Source: Motiliproteus sp048265065
GTDB lineage: Bacteria > Pseudomonadota > Gammaproteobacteria > Pseudomonadales > Balneatricaceae
Direction of reading: 5' to 3'
Length of the DNA: 64,000 nucleotides
NCBI GenBank assembly: GCA_048265065.1
Contig: JBLXCH010000006.1
Span: forward strand, 1-64,000
Shown: in pieces, positions 50,213 to 60,011 of the stretch
How the letters are laid out: every line of letters begins with the position of its first letter
Numbering within the stretch: the stretch's first letter is position 1
Notes under the pieces: model-generated
Databases searched by the model: none
What the model was told of the DNA's origin: nothing
Seen by the model: only the letters and a program-made list of their open reading frames with translations
Position numbers and translations under genes: made by a program

Positions 50213-51508
50213 TTAACCTTGGCCTTTAATTTCAGACAAACCATTGTAAGCAGCAATCCCGTCAAGTTCACCTTCAATGCGGAGCAAACGGTTATACTTA
50301 GCCACACGATCTGAACGGCATAAAGAACCTGTTTTGATTTGACCCGCTTTAGTAGCAACGGCTAAATCAGCAATCGTAGTGTCTTCCGTCTCACCAGAAC
50401 GGTGCGAAATAACAGCTGTAAAGCCAGCATCTTGCGCCATTTTAATAGCATCTAAAGTTTCAGACAAAGAACCGATTTGGTTAAACTTGATCAAGATCGA
50501 GTTACCAATATTTTGCTCGATACCACGACTTAAGATCTTCGTATTAGTAACAAACAGGTCGTCGCCAACAAGTTGAACTTTATCACCGATTTTTTGCGTC
50601 AACACTGCCCAACCGTCCCAATCGCTTTCATCCATACCATCTTCGATAGAAACGATAGGATACTTCGCAGATAAGTCCGCAAGGTAGTCAGCAAAGCCAG
50701 CAGAATCAAACTGCTTACCTTCACCTGCCATGTCATACTTGCCGTCTTTATAAAACTCAGTAGACGCACAATCCAGCGCTAACGTGATGTCTTTACCTAG
50801 CACATAACCCGCTTTCTCAACCGCTTCTTTGATAACAACCAATGCTTCTTCGTTTGATGCAAGGTTAGGGGCAAAACCGCCTTCATCACCTACAGCAGTG
50901 CTCAAGCCTTTACTGTTCAACACACCTTTGAGTGAATGGAAAATTTCAGCACCCATGCGAAGTGCTTCACTAAAGGTTGGCGCGCTTACAGGCTGAATCA
51001 TAAATTCTTGGATATCAACATTGTTATCCGCGTGCTCACCACCATTTAAGATGTTCATCATCGGCACAGGCATGCTGTACTCACCAGCATTACCGTTAAT
51101 CTCAGCAATGTAAGCATACAGTGGCAAACCTTTTTCTGCGGCCGCTGCTTTAGCAACTGCCAGAGAAACGGCAAGAATAGCGTTGGCTCCGAATGTCGCC
51201 TTGTTTTCAGTGCCATCAAGATCGATCATGATCTGGTCAACGCCACGCTGATCAAATGCGTCTTGACCGACTAATGCGCCACGAATTTCGTTATTAATGG
51301 CAGCAACGGCTTTCAAAACACCTTTGCCTAAATAACGAGACTTATCACCATCACGTAATTCAAGCGCTTCACGTGAGCCAGTAGATGCACCAGAAGGAGC
51401 ACAAGCAGTGCCAAACGCGCCTGATGCAAGCGTTACATCAGCTTCTACGGTGGGGTTACCTCGTGAATCCAAAACTTCACGTGCTTTGATATCTACTATT
51501 TCAGCCAT
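50213..51508 (-). CDS. eno: Enolase
   Basis: This 431-residue enolase has the substrate loop SGASTG, metal ligands in LALDCASTEFY and SIEDGMDESDWDGW, the catalytic lysine in LIKFNQIGSLSET and the closing SHRSGETEDTTIADLAV. It converts 2-phosphoglycerate to phosphoenolpyruvate and is also part of the RNA degradosome in many gammaproteobacteria. It follows pyrG by 98 bp with no kdsA between. Imperfect direct repeats (GGTA-N2-GACACTA type) occupy part of that gap. Confidence 0.98.
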   Translation of the reverse strand: MAEIVDIKAREVLDSRGNPTVEADVTLASGAFGTACAPSGASTGSREALELRDGDKSRYLGKGVLKAVAAINNEIRGALVGQDAFDQRGVDQIMIDLDGTENKATFGANAILAVSLAVAKAAAAEKGLPLYAYIAEINGNAGEYSMPVPMMNILNGGEHADNNVDIQEFMIQPVSAPTFSEALRMGAEIFHSLKGVLNSKGLSTAVGDEGGFAPNLASNEEALVVIKEAVEKAGYVLGKDITLALDCASTEFYKDGKYDMAGEGKQFDSAGFADYLADLSAKYPIVSIEDGMDESDWDGWAVLTQKIGDKVQLVGDDLFVTNTKILSRGIEQNIGNSILIKFNQIGSLSETLDAIKMAQDAGFTAVISHRSGETEDTTIADLAVATKAGQIKTGSLCRSDRVAKYNRLLRIEGELDGIAAYNGLSEIKGQG

Positions 51509-51606
51509 CTGATGCTACTCCAACAATTCAAAAAAATCCTTTCAGCACCAGTGGTAATCGACACTAGCACTCCTCCCGTTAGGTATTGACACTAACGACT
51601 TAAATC

Positions 51607-53232
51607 TTATGACCCTGATTTGCGCATTGCTGCTTCGACAAAGCCAGTAAATAAGCCATGTCCGTCACGTGGTGTCGATGTAAACTCAGGGTGGAACTGA
51701 CAGGCCACAAACCAAGGATGGTCAGGGACTTCAACGACCTCAACCAAGGCATTATCAATAGAGCGACCGGCAATTCGCAGGCCTGCAGCTTGTAGTTGAT
51801 CAATATAACGGTTATTCACTTCATAACGATGACGGTGACGTTCAATAATTTCTTCATCACCGTAGCAGTTATACGCCGTAGATTCTTTTTCTAGACGACA
51901 CGTCTGGCCGCCTAGGCGCATAGTGCCGCCAAGATCAGCATTCTCATCACGGGTTTCTACGCCGCCTTCTGTAGTTATCCACTCAGTGATCAAGCCAACA
52001 ACAGGGAACGGCGAGTCCTTATCAAACTCACTACTATTCGCACCAGCAAGACCTGCAACATTACGGGCAAACTCGATAACCGCCACTTGCATACCTAAGC
52101 AAATACCAAGGTAAGGGACTTTATTTTCTCGCGCGAACTGTACGGTCGCAATTTTTCCTTCAACACCACGACTGCCAAAACCACCAGGCACTAAAATAGC
52201 ATCCACATCTTCCAGACACTCAGTACCGTTACGCTCGATTTCTTCTGAGTCGATGTAGCGCAAGTTCACCTTCGCGCGGTTTTTAATCCCTGCGTGACTC
52301 ATCGCTTCAATCAATGATTTATAAGCATCAAGTAGATCCATGTATTTGCCAACCATCGCGATGGTGACTTCTTTATGTGGATTCAACTTAGCATCAACAA
52401 CCGCGTCCCATTCGGTAAGATCAGCATGCGGACATTGTAAGCGGAATTTATCGACAATGATTTCATCCAAGCCCTGCTCAAAGAGCATGCGAGGGATGCG
52501 ATAAATAGTATTAGCATCTTCCAATGCAATAACCGCACGCTCTTCAACGTTAGTAAAGAGTGACAACTTACGCTTGTGCGATGACGGAATGACATGATCA
52601 GAGCGACAAATCAAAATATCAGGCTGAATACCAATAGAGCGCAACTCTTTCACCGAGTGCTGAGTTGGCTTGGTTTTCGTCTCACCAGCAGTTGCAATGT
52701 AAGGCACCAAAGTAAGGTGCATGAATAACGCTCGCGAGCTGCCGAGTTCAACTTTAAGCTGTCGAACCGCTTCCAAGAATGGTAAGGATTCAATATCACC
52801 GACTGTGCCGCCAATCTCAACAAGCGCGATATCAGCATCACCCGCGCCTTCAATGACCCGACGTTTAATTTCATCAGTGATATGGGGAATTACTTGAACG
52901 GTCCCACCTAAGTAATCACCACGACGTTCTTTTTTCAGAACTTCTTCGTAGATTTTACCTGTCGTGAAATTATTTCGGCTCGACATGGTAGTACGAATAA
53001 AGCGCTCGTAATGACCTAAGTCTAAGTCAGTTTCTGCGCCGTCTTCGGTAACAAAAACTTCACCATGTTGGAAAGGGCTCATCGTTCCTGGATCAACGTT
53101 GATATAAGGATCGAGTTTAAGCATGGTGACGTTAAGACCACGTGCTTCGAGAATAGCCGCTAGAGATGCTGAGGCAATACCCTTGCCCAGAGAGGACACA
53201 ACACCGCCCGTGACGAAAATATAGTGCGTCAT
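51607..53232 (-). CDS. pyrG: CTP synthase
   Basis: This 541-residue enzyme has an N-terminal synthase domain (GGVVSSLGKGIASAS, then LKLDPYINVDPGTMSP) and a C-terminal class I glutamine amidotransferase with nucleophile Cys in YLGICLGMQVAV and the His/Glu pair in CQFHPEFTSTP. It makes CTP from UTP with glutamine. It follows tilS by 104 bp. Confidence 0.98.
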   Translation of the reverse strand: MTHYIFVTGGVVSSLGKGIASASLAAILEARGLNVTMLKLDPYINVDPGTMSPFQHGEVFVTEDGAETDLDLGHYERFIRTTMSSRNNFTTGKIYEEVLKKERRGDYLGGTVQVIPHITDEIKRRVIEGAGDADIALVEIGGTVGDIESLPFLEAVRQLKVELGSSRALFMHLTLVPYIATAGETKTKPTQHSVKELRSIGIQPDILICRSDHVIPSSHKRKLSLFTNVEERAVIALEDANTIYRIPRMLFEQGLDEIIVDKFRLQCPHADLTEWDAVVDAKLNPHKEVTIAMVGKYMDLLDAYKSLIEAMSHAGIKNRAKVNLRYIDSEEIERNGTECLEDVDAILVPGGFGSRGVEGKIATVQFARENKVPYLGICLGMQVAVIEFARNVAGLAGANSSEFDKDSPFPVVGLITEWITTEGGVETRDENADLGGTMRLGGQTCRLEKESTAYNCYGDEEIIERHRHRYEVNNRYIDQLQAAGLRIAGRSIDNALVEVVEVPDHPWFVACQFHPEFTSTPRDGHGLFTGFVEAAMRKSGS

Positions 53233-53280
53233 TTACAACCTGTAAGAGAGTAGAAAAAGGGTTAAAAATCGGGAGATGAA

Positions 53281-53299
53281 AGCACCCCAAGATGGGGCT
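53281..53299 (-). promoter_or_regulatory. GC-rich hairpin between tilS and pyrG
   Basis: AGC-A-CCCC and GGGGCT pair around AAGAT, with one bulged base. It has no T-run on the minus strand, so it is not a good intrinsic terminator. It lies 49 bp before the pyrG start, in its leader or at its promoter. Confidence 0.35.
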
Positions 53300-53336
53300 A
53301 CAGGATAGCAGAGAACCCTTGTTCTCACAATCAAGA

Positions 53337-54695
53337 TTATGTGCATTTTTTCAAAGACATGGACTGCCAAATGGGATAAATCGCAGTTTCATCAGCGGCA
53401 ACTTGAAAACCCTCTAACACCGCAGGCCCGCCCTCAAAGCCCAAAAACGCGGCAGGTTGTTCATCAATCAACAAAATAGGAAGCTGGCTTCGTAGCCAAT
53501 AAGGCACATTAAACTCTTGATAAATTTTCTTGAGAGAGCGAGATCCTGTCCGACCAGCAAGATAAAATCGACTACTCACGGTTTTAATATCAAAGGTAAT
53601 AGAGAGCCGCTGATCAGCACGATAACGAACACCACATCCTACTTTCGGTAGCACCTTAAGGTAGCCCCATGGCGTCTCAACCCGATCATTCAGATTTAGC
53701 AAAAAACGGCCAGTGGCGGGTGAACCCTCAGACGCTTTGTAAACAACCTGTTGAAAGCGCCGCAGCCCAACACTCTCCCAGACAATATGAGGCTGCGCAT
53801 CTTGAGCGGCGCTATAAAACTGCGTAAGCCATGCAGAAATGAGCTTTTCATTAGGTAGGAAATTGACAGACTCGCTCAGCCAATAACGGAAAACATTCAC
53901 CTGCCGGCTTTCGGACAATACTGATAACCTATCGAGCATTAACCCTTGCCCGGCAATAGTTGTGGTTGCACAACTCCGCAAATCAATTTCAGCAAGTTCT
54001 TCATTTAATTTTTGGGACTGCCCGCACAATGCAGCACTTCTGGCGACCTGCTGCGTGAATTCAGGCCAACGGTTTGCCAGCAATGGCATAATTTCTTGAC
54101 GAATATAGTTCCGATCAAAAGCAATTGACCGGTTACTTGGGTCATTAATCCACGAAAGCTGATACTGCTGAGCATAAGCTTCAAGTTCAGCGCGACTATT
54201 ATTCAGCAAGGGGCGAATCAATCGGCCTTTGCCTAACATTCGTTGCTGCGGAATTGACGCCAACCCTTTAACACCAGAACCCCGAGCCAAACGCAGCAAA
54301 AAAGTTTCGGCCTGATCGTCTTGATGATGCGCCATTAATAAGCCGTCGTTAGGGCCTAGAAGATTCGCAAACACTTCATAACGCGCCTGACGAGCAGCGC
54401 CTTCAATTCCCTCACCCTCAGCACAAACCGTCACTTTTTCTGTGAATAAGGGAATCCCTAGTTGCTGACAGAAATTACTGCAATGCAACGCCCAATCGTC
54501 AGAGTGCGTTTGCAACTGATGATTAATGTGCACAGCACTAAGCTGTTCTTTCTGGAGGACTTGAGCAGAGAGGTGAAGCAAAACACTGGAATCGAGGCCA
54601 CCACTGAATGCGACATACCAACGTTTTGTCTGAGGAAATTGTTGCAGCGTGAGTTGCAGCTGCTGAACCAATGAAGAAAGGGCCGCGTCAGTCAT
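53337..54695 (-). CDS. tilS: tRNA(Ile)-lysidine synthase TilS
   Basis: This 452-residue protein has the PP-loop AFSGGLDSSVLLHL at residues 29-42 binding ATP, the HHQDDQAETFLLRLARGSG motif, and C-terminal TilS domains. It puts lysine on C34 of the AUA-reading isoleucine tRNA, changing its specificity. It follows accA by 24 bp, the standard order. Confidence 0.96.
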   Translation of the reverse strand: MTDAALSSLVQQLQLTLQQFPQTKRWYVAFSGGLDSSVLLHLSAQVLQKEQLSAVHINHQLQTHSDDWALHCSNFCQQLGIPLFTEKVTVCAEGEGIEGAARQARYEVFANLLGPNDGLLMAHHQDDQAETFLLRLARGSGVKGLASIPQQRMLGKGRLIRPLLNNSRAELEAYAQQYQLSWINDPSNRSIAFDRNYIRQEIMPLLANRWPEFTQQVARSAALCGQSQKLNEELAEIDLRSCATTTIAGQGLMLDRLSVLSESRQVNVFRYWLSESVNFLPNEKLISAWLTQFYSAAQDAQPHIVWESVGLRRFQQVVYKASEGSPATGRFLLNLNDRVETPWGYLKVLPKVGCGVRYRADQRLSITFDIKTVSSRFYLAGRTGSRSLKKIYQEFNVPYWLRSQLPILLIDEQPAAFLGFEGGPAVLEGFQVAADETAIYPIWQSMSLKKCT

Positions 54696-54719
54696 AATAA
54701 CACGACCCTACGTCATGAA

Positions 54720-55670
54720 TTACTGAATGCCGTATGACATTAGGCGCTTGTAACGACGTTCCAACAATTCCTCAGTGGACAAGCTTGTCAATTTATCCAA
54801 AGCAATTGTTAGGTTACCTTTAAGCGCATCGGCTGCTTGCGCGTAGTTGCGATGAGCGCCGCCTAATGGCTCTTTGATAATCTTATCAACGATGCCGAGT
54901 TCGTGTAGACGAGCCGAGGTAATCCCCATCGCCTTAGCTGCATCCGCTGCTTTTTCAGCACTTTTCCATAGAATAGAGGCACAGCCTTCTGGAGAAATCA
55001 CCGAGTAAGTAGAGTACTGCATCATGAGTAGTTCATCACAAACACCAATCGCTAACGCACCACCAGAACCACCTTCACCGATTACAGTGGAAATGATCGG
55101 TGTTTTCAAACGAGACATTACTGCCAAGTTATAAGCGATTGCCTCGCTTTGGCCTCGCTCTTCAGCATCAATGCCAGGATAAGCGCCAGGAGTGTCGATG
55201 AAGGTCATGATAGGCATTTTAAAACGCTCTGCCATTTCCATCAGACGGCAGGCTTTACGGTAGCCTTCAGGGCGGGGCATACCAAAGTTGCGCTTTACTT
55301 TTTCTTTAACTTCACGGCCTTTTTGATGACCGATAATCATTACCGGCTTACCGTTAAAGCGAGCAATACCACCAACAATAGACTTATCATCAGAGAAGTG
55401 GCGATCACCATGTAATTGATCAAAATCCTCAAAGATCGCATCCACGTAATCAAAAGTGTAAGGACGTTTTGGGTGACGAGCCAACTGAGCCACTTGCCAC
55501 GCACTAAGATTCGCAAAAACCTGCTCGGTTAACGCGACATTCTTTTCTTTGAGGCGCGACAACTCATCGCCGATATTAAGATCACTATCCTGACCAACCT
55601 TACGAAGTTCGTCGATTTTCGCTTCTAGCTCAGCAATAGGTTGTTCAAAATCAAGATAATTTGGATTCAT
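54720..55670 (-). CDS. accA: Acetyl-CoA carboxylase carboxyltransferase subunit alpha
   Basis: This 316-residue protein starts with MNPNYLDFEQPIAELEAKI and has the carboxyltransferase core motifs PEGYRKACRLMEMAERF, TFIDTPGAYPGIDAEERGQ and VIGEGGSGGALAIGV, where the glycine-rich loop forms the oxyanion hole. With AccD it moves carbon dioxide from biotin to acetyl-CoA, starting fatty acid synthesis. It lies 123 bp after dnaE. Confidence 0.98.
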   Translation of the reverse strand: MNPNYLDFEQPIAELEAKIDELRKVGQDSDLNIGDELSRLKEKNVALTEQVFANLSAWQVAQLARHPKRPYTFDYVDAIFEDFDQLHGDRHFSDDKSIVGGIARFNGKPVMIIGHQKGREVKEKVKRNFGMPRPEGYRKACRLMEMAERFKMPIMTFIDTPGAYPGIDAEERGQSEAIAYNLAVMSRLKTPIISTVIGEGGSGGALAIGVCDELLMMQYSTYSVISPEGCASILWKSAEKAADAAKAMGITSARLHELGIVDKIIKEPLGGAHRNYAQAADALKGNLTIALDKLTSLSTEELLERRYKRLMSYGIQ

Positions 55671-55793
55671 GAAAGATCACTTAGTCGAATTACACACTTG
55701 AACGAAGGGCGAATTTTAACCGTTTGGCGTTGTTGGCACAACGTCATTAGCACGAAACCTTCATTGACCGCTTCAGCACACAAGCCCTTAAAA

Positions 55794-58700
55794 TCAGTAA
55801 ACCAAACGAACTTTACTTTTCCCGTAGAGCTTTTGCAGATGCAAAATCAAGTCATCTGAAGCCGCTACTCGCCACTGCTCACCTAGCATTAACGCTGCTT
55901 TGGCGTCTTCCCGCTGGTAATTAATGCGTATAGGTACACCCCCTGGTTCTGGTGTGGCTAGCCAGCTGTCGAGCGTAGACACCATTTGCTGTTCTTGCTG
56001 GTCAATATCCACCTCAAGATGGCTCGCGTAGTTCGCCCTAGCTTCAGCAATGGTCATTACTCGATTGCCTCTCGCTTTAAGTGAGCCTGAGTAGTCGTCG
56101 AAGCTCACTTCACCTTCTATCACAACCACATGATCTTTCACTAAATGTGCACGGTATTCTTCATATTGAGCGCCAAACAACGTGACTTCCATTCGAGACG
56201 TTCGATCATCTAGCAGCACAAAAGCCATTGTGTCGCCTTTTTTCGTTTTACGCAGACGAATATCAATGATCAAACCAGCCAGCTTCTGTGGTTGGCGAGG
56301 GGCAGACTTAAGCGCTGACAAACGATTGGGAATAAAACGTTCAAGCTCTTTTTCATACTCATCAATGGGATGGCCGGTAACGTACAGACCGAGAGTCTCT
56401 TTCTCACCTTCAAGGCGACGTTTGTCTGTCCACTCTTCGATCCCTCGATAATTTTCATAGGGGTCATCATCAACCGACTCAACCGTTTCCATCAAAGAAC
56501 CAAAAAGATCGCCCATGCCTGCATCTTCATTGCGCGCATTCTGGTCTGCCGCTTTAACAGCATCAGGAATCGCTTCCATCAACAGTGCACGACTCGGTCC
56601 AAGACTATCAACGGCACCGGAGCGCACCAGCGCTTCAAGCACTCGTTTGTTGATATTTTTAACGCCAACTCGCTCACAAAAATCAAACAGGTCTTTAAAG
56701 TCACCGCCTTCTTTTCGCGCTTCAACGATGGCAGCGACGGGGCCTTCACCTACCCCTTTTACTGCGCCTAGGCCGTAAACAATTTGATCCTGCTCGTTAA
56801 CGGTAAACATGAAATCGCCACTATTGACGTCTGGCAACAATAGCGTCAACTTCATCGAACGGCATTCTTCGACAAAGATCACAATCTTGTCAGTGTTTTG
56901 CATATCCGATGACATTACCGCTGCCATAAAAGGCGCTGGGTAATAGTATTTCAACCATGCCGTTTGATAAGAAACTAAGGCGTACGCGGCGGAGTGCGAT
57001 TTGTTAAAACCATAACCGGCAAACTTTTCTACTAGATCAAAAATATTACCCGCTAGATCTCGATCGATCTGGTTACTTTCGCAACCTTCAAGAAAAATCT
57101 CACGCTGTTTGGCCATTTCTTCTGGCTTCTTCTTACCCATCGCACGGCGCAACATATCAGCACCGCCCAGTGTAAAACCGGCCATAACCTGAGCAATTTG
57201 CATGACCTGCTCTTGATAAAGAACGACACCATAGGTCGGCTCCAACACTGGCTGAAGCGGCATATATTCATAATCTTGGTGCGGATACGAGAGCTTTGCT
57301 CGACCATGTTTACGGTTGATAAAGTCATCAACCATGCCGGACTGCAATGGTCCTGGTCGGAACAAGGCGACCAATGCGACGATATCTTCAAAGCGACTGG
57401 GCAAAAGGCGCTTCATCAGGTCTTTCATGCCTGAGGATTCAAGCTGAAAAACTGCGGTGGTGTCTCCACGTTTAAGCATTTCGTAGACCCTTGGGTCTTC
57501 GAGCTCAATCATGTTGATGTCTAAAGGCGCTTCATCCCGTTTTTGCTGCTGCTGATGAATGGTTTTTAACGCCCAATCGATAATGGTTAATGTCCGCAAA
57601 CCCAAGAAGTCGAACTTAACTAAACCCGCCGACTCAACATCATTTTTGTCGTATTGTGTGACTAGACCTTGTCCGAGTTCATCACAAAACAAAGGCGCAA
57701 AATCGGTCAGGCGAGTTGGTGCGATGACCACACCCCCTGCGTGTTTACCAACACCACGTATAACGCCTTCAAGCTTGTAAGCCATTTCCATGACTTCTTG
57801 CACTTCATCACTACCGTCGATGAATTCTTTTAACGCAGGTTCCTGCTCTACGGCTTTAGATAGGGTGATACCTATCTCAAAGGGGATCAATTTGGAGAGC
57901 CGATCAGCTAAGCCAAAGGGTTTACCTTGCACACGAGCGACATCACGCACTACAGCTTTGGCAGCCATCGTACCGAATGTGATGATTTGCGAGACCGCAT
58001 CACGACCGTAGGTATCCGCCACATAATCAATGACCTTATCGCGGTTATCCATACAAAAATCGATATCGAAATCCGGCATCGAAACCCGCTCAGGATTAAG
58101 AAATCGCTCAAACAACAAGTCATATTCGATAGGGTCTAAATCGGTAATTTTAAGCGAATAGGCAACCAATGAACCCGCACCCGAACCTCGACCTGGACCA
58201 ACAGGAATACCGTTATCTTTCGCCCACTGGATAAAGTCCATCACGATCAGGAAATAACCGGGGAAGCCCATATCAATAATGATTTTCAGCTCAAATTCGA
58301 GACGATCTTGGTAGATTTTTTTCTGCTCAGCATAATCTGCTGCTGATGGGTCCAATATCGTTGTGAGTCGATCTTCTAAGCCCTTTTGCGACACCTCCGC
58401 AAAGAACTCATCCATCGTCATTCCTTCTGGAATCGGATAGGCCGGTAAATAGTATTTGCCCAACTCAATATCGATATTACAACGTTTGGCAATTTCAACG
58501 GTGTTCGTTAACGCTTCGGGAATGTCAGCAAATAGCGCAGCCATTTCTTGAGCAGAACGAAAATATTGCTGGGGACTGTAATCTTTAGGGCGACGATGGT
58601 CTTCCAGTACACGACCTTGGTTAATACAGACACGCGCTTCGTGAGCGTCGAAGTCATCTGCAGACATAAAGACCACTTCATTCGTAGCAACAACAGGACA

Positions 58701-59294
58701 CTGAAAACGACTTGCGAGTTCAACACTGGCGTGCACACACTCTTCTTCTTTGAGACGGCCTGTTCGCTGTAGCTCAAGATAAAAACGATTGGGAAAAAGC
58801 GACATCCACTCTTGGAGCAAATGATCAGCATCTTCCGGCTTAGAAGATAATAACGCCTGCCCTATTTCACCTTGGCGCCCGCCTGAAAGCGCAATTAAGC
58901 CTTCAGTCTGCCCCTGCAACCATGCTTTTTTTACTAATGCTTTTTCTGCTTGAACCCCTTGCCCTTCTTGGTGCGCACGAGAAATAAGCTCCGTTAGATT
59001 TCGGTAACCTAACCGAGTCATCGCTATCAAGGTAAATCGAAACGGAGGCTCCTCAGGGTCCTCTTCGTTTTCCAACCATAAATCAGCACCGCAAATAGGC
59101 TTTATACCTGCACCAGTCGCTGCTTGGTAAAACTTTATCAAGGCATAGAAGTTAACCTGATCCGTCAGGGCGACTGCTGGCATACCATGATTGCTCGCGG
59201 CCTTAACCAACTCTTTAACACGAAGTAAGCCGTCAATAACGGAATATTCCGAGTGAACGCGAAGATGTACAAATTCTGGGGCGGTACTAGACAT
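55794..59294 (-). CDS. dnaE: DNA polymerase III subunit alpha
   Basis: From ATG at 59294 this is 1166 residues (1160 in E. coli); the frame extends 14 codons further but SSTAPEFVHLRVHSEYS aligns with the known start. The PHP domain is followed by the C-family polymerase core with PDFDIDFC (catalytic aspartates) and GPGRGSGAGSLVAY. Then come the helix-hairpin-helix and OB domains, and a C-terminal tau-binding tail. It is the replicative polymerase. It lies 114 bp after rnhB. Confidence 0.97.
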   Translation of the reverse strand: MSSTAPEFVHLRVHSEYSVIDGLLRVKELVKAASNHGMPAVALTDQVNFYALIKFYQAATGAGIKPICGADLWLENEEDPEEPPFRFTLIAMTRLGYRNLTELISRAHQEGQGVQAEKALVKKAWLQGQTEGLIALSGGRQGEIGQALLSSKPEDADHLLQEWMSLFPNRFYLELQRTGRLKEEECVHASVELASRFQCPVVATNEVVFMSADDFDAHEARVCINQGRVLEDHRRPKDYSPQQYFRSAQEMAALFADIPEALTNTVEIAKRCNIDIELGKYYLPAYPIPEGMTMDEFFAEVSQKGLEDRLTTILDPSAADYAEQKKIYQDRLEFELKIIIDMGFPGYFLIVMDFIQWAKDNGIPVGPGRGSGAGSLVAYSLKITDLDPIEYDLLFERFLNPERVSMPDFDIDFCMDNRDKVIDYVADTYGRDAVSQIITFGTMAAKAVVRDVARVQGKPFGLADRLSKLIPFEIGITLSKAVEQEPALKEFIDGSDEVQEVMEMAYKLEGVIRGVGKHAGGVVIAPTRLTDFAPLFCDELGQGLVTQYDKNDVESAGLVKFDFLGLRTLTIIDWALKTIHQQQQKRDEAPLDINMIELEDPRVYEMLKRGDTTAVFQLESSGMKDLMKRLLPSRFEDIVALVALFRPGPLQSGMVDDFINRKHGRAKLSYPHQDYEYMPLQPVLEPTYGVVLYQEQVMQIAQVMAGFTLGGADMLRRAMGKKKPEEMAKQREIFLEGCESNQIDRDLAGNIFDLVEKFAGYGFNKSHSAAYALVSYQTAWLKYYYPAPFMAAVMSSDMQNTDKIVIFVEECRSMKLTLLLPDVNSGDFMFTVNEQDQIVYGLGAVKGVGEGPVAAIVEARKEGGDFKDLFDFCERVGVKNINKRVLEALVRSGAVDSLGPSRALLMEAIPDAVKAADQNARNEDAGMGDLFGSLMETVESVDDDPYENYRGIEEWTDKRRLEGEKETLGLYVTGHPIDEYEKELERFIPNRLSALKSAPRQPQKLAGLIIDIRLRKTKKGDTMAFVLLDDRTSRMEVTLFGAQYEEYRAHLVKDHVVVIEGEVSFDDYSGSLKARGNRVMTIAEARANYASHLEVDIDQQEQQMVSTLDSWLATPEPGGVPIRINYQREDAKAALMLGEQWRVAASDDLILHLQKLYGKSKVRLVY

Positions 59295-59408
59295 GGGTAA
59301 ATGCTTATTAACGATTAGACGAACCATTATGCGCAACGACAGGCAGCTTGCTCAAGTGCTTTTTAGCCGCAAAGCGATTAGCGCTTTATCGATAATGGTT
59401 ACAGCAGG

Positions 59409-60011
59409 TCAACTCTCAAGTAGTTTTTTCACTGGCGCAAAAGACCGTCGATGCAATGCGGTGGGACCCAGCTTAGTCAGTGCGGCAATATGTACAGCAG
59501 TAGGATAACCCTTGTGCTTTGCTAAACCATAACCGGGGTATTTTTCATCGAAGGCAATAATTTCTCTATCACGCGTTACCTTTGCCAAAATAGATGCTGC
59601 AGCAATCGCGGGGACTCTAGCATCACCTTTCACTACTGGCTCACCCGGGCAAGGCAAGGACGGCAGCCTATTACCGTCAACCAATACATAGTCGGGAGCA
59701 ACCGGCAAACCCTCAACAGCACGCGTCATAGCTAGCATGGTTGCGTGCAAAATATTGAGTCGATCAATTTCTTCAACATTAGCTCGAGCAATAGACCACG
59801 CTAGCGCCTTTTCTTGGATTTCGATGAAAAGTTGATCACGACGTTTTTCAGTCAATTTTTTCGAGTCGGCTAACCCGACAATAGGCTGCTGAGGATCAAG
59901 AATCACCGCAGCGGTCACCACATCACCAAACAGTGGACCTCGCCCGACTTCGTCAACTCCAGCAACTAGCGACCCTTGATAGGCTGAAAGTAATTCAAAC
60001 TGATCATTCAT
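59409..60011 (-). CDS. rnhB: Ribonuclease HII
   Basis: This 200-residue enzyme has catalytic Asp and Glu in AGVDEVGRGPLFGDVV and the later aspartate in DYVLVDGNRLP. It removes ribonucleotides from DNA. Its start overlaps the lpxB stop by 4 bases (ATGA). The residues after GRGPL (FGDVV) differ from the usual AGPVV, a small variation near the active site. Confidence 0.95.
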   Translation of the reverse strand: MNDQFELLSAYQGSLVAGVDEVGRGPLFGDVVTAAVILDPQQPIVGLADSKKLTEKRRDQLFIEIQEKALAWSIARANVEEIDRLNILHATMLAMTRAVEGLPVAPDYVLVDGNRLPSLPCPGEPVVKGDARVPAIAAASILAKVTRDREIIAFDEKYPGYGLAKHKGYPTAVHIAALTKLGPTALHRRSFAPVKKLLES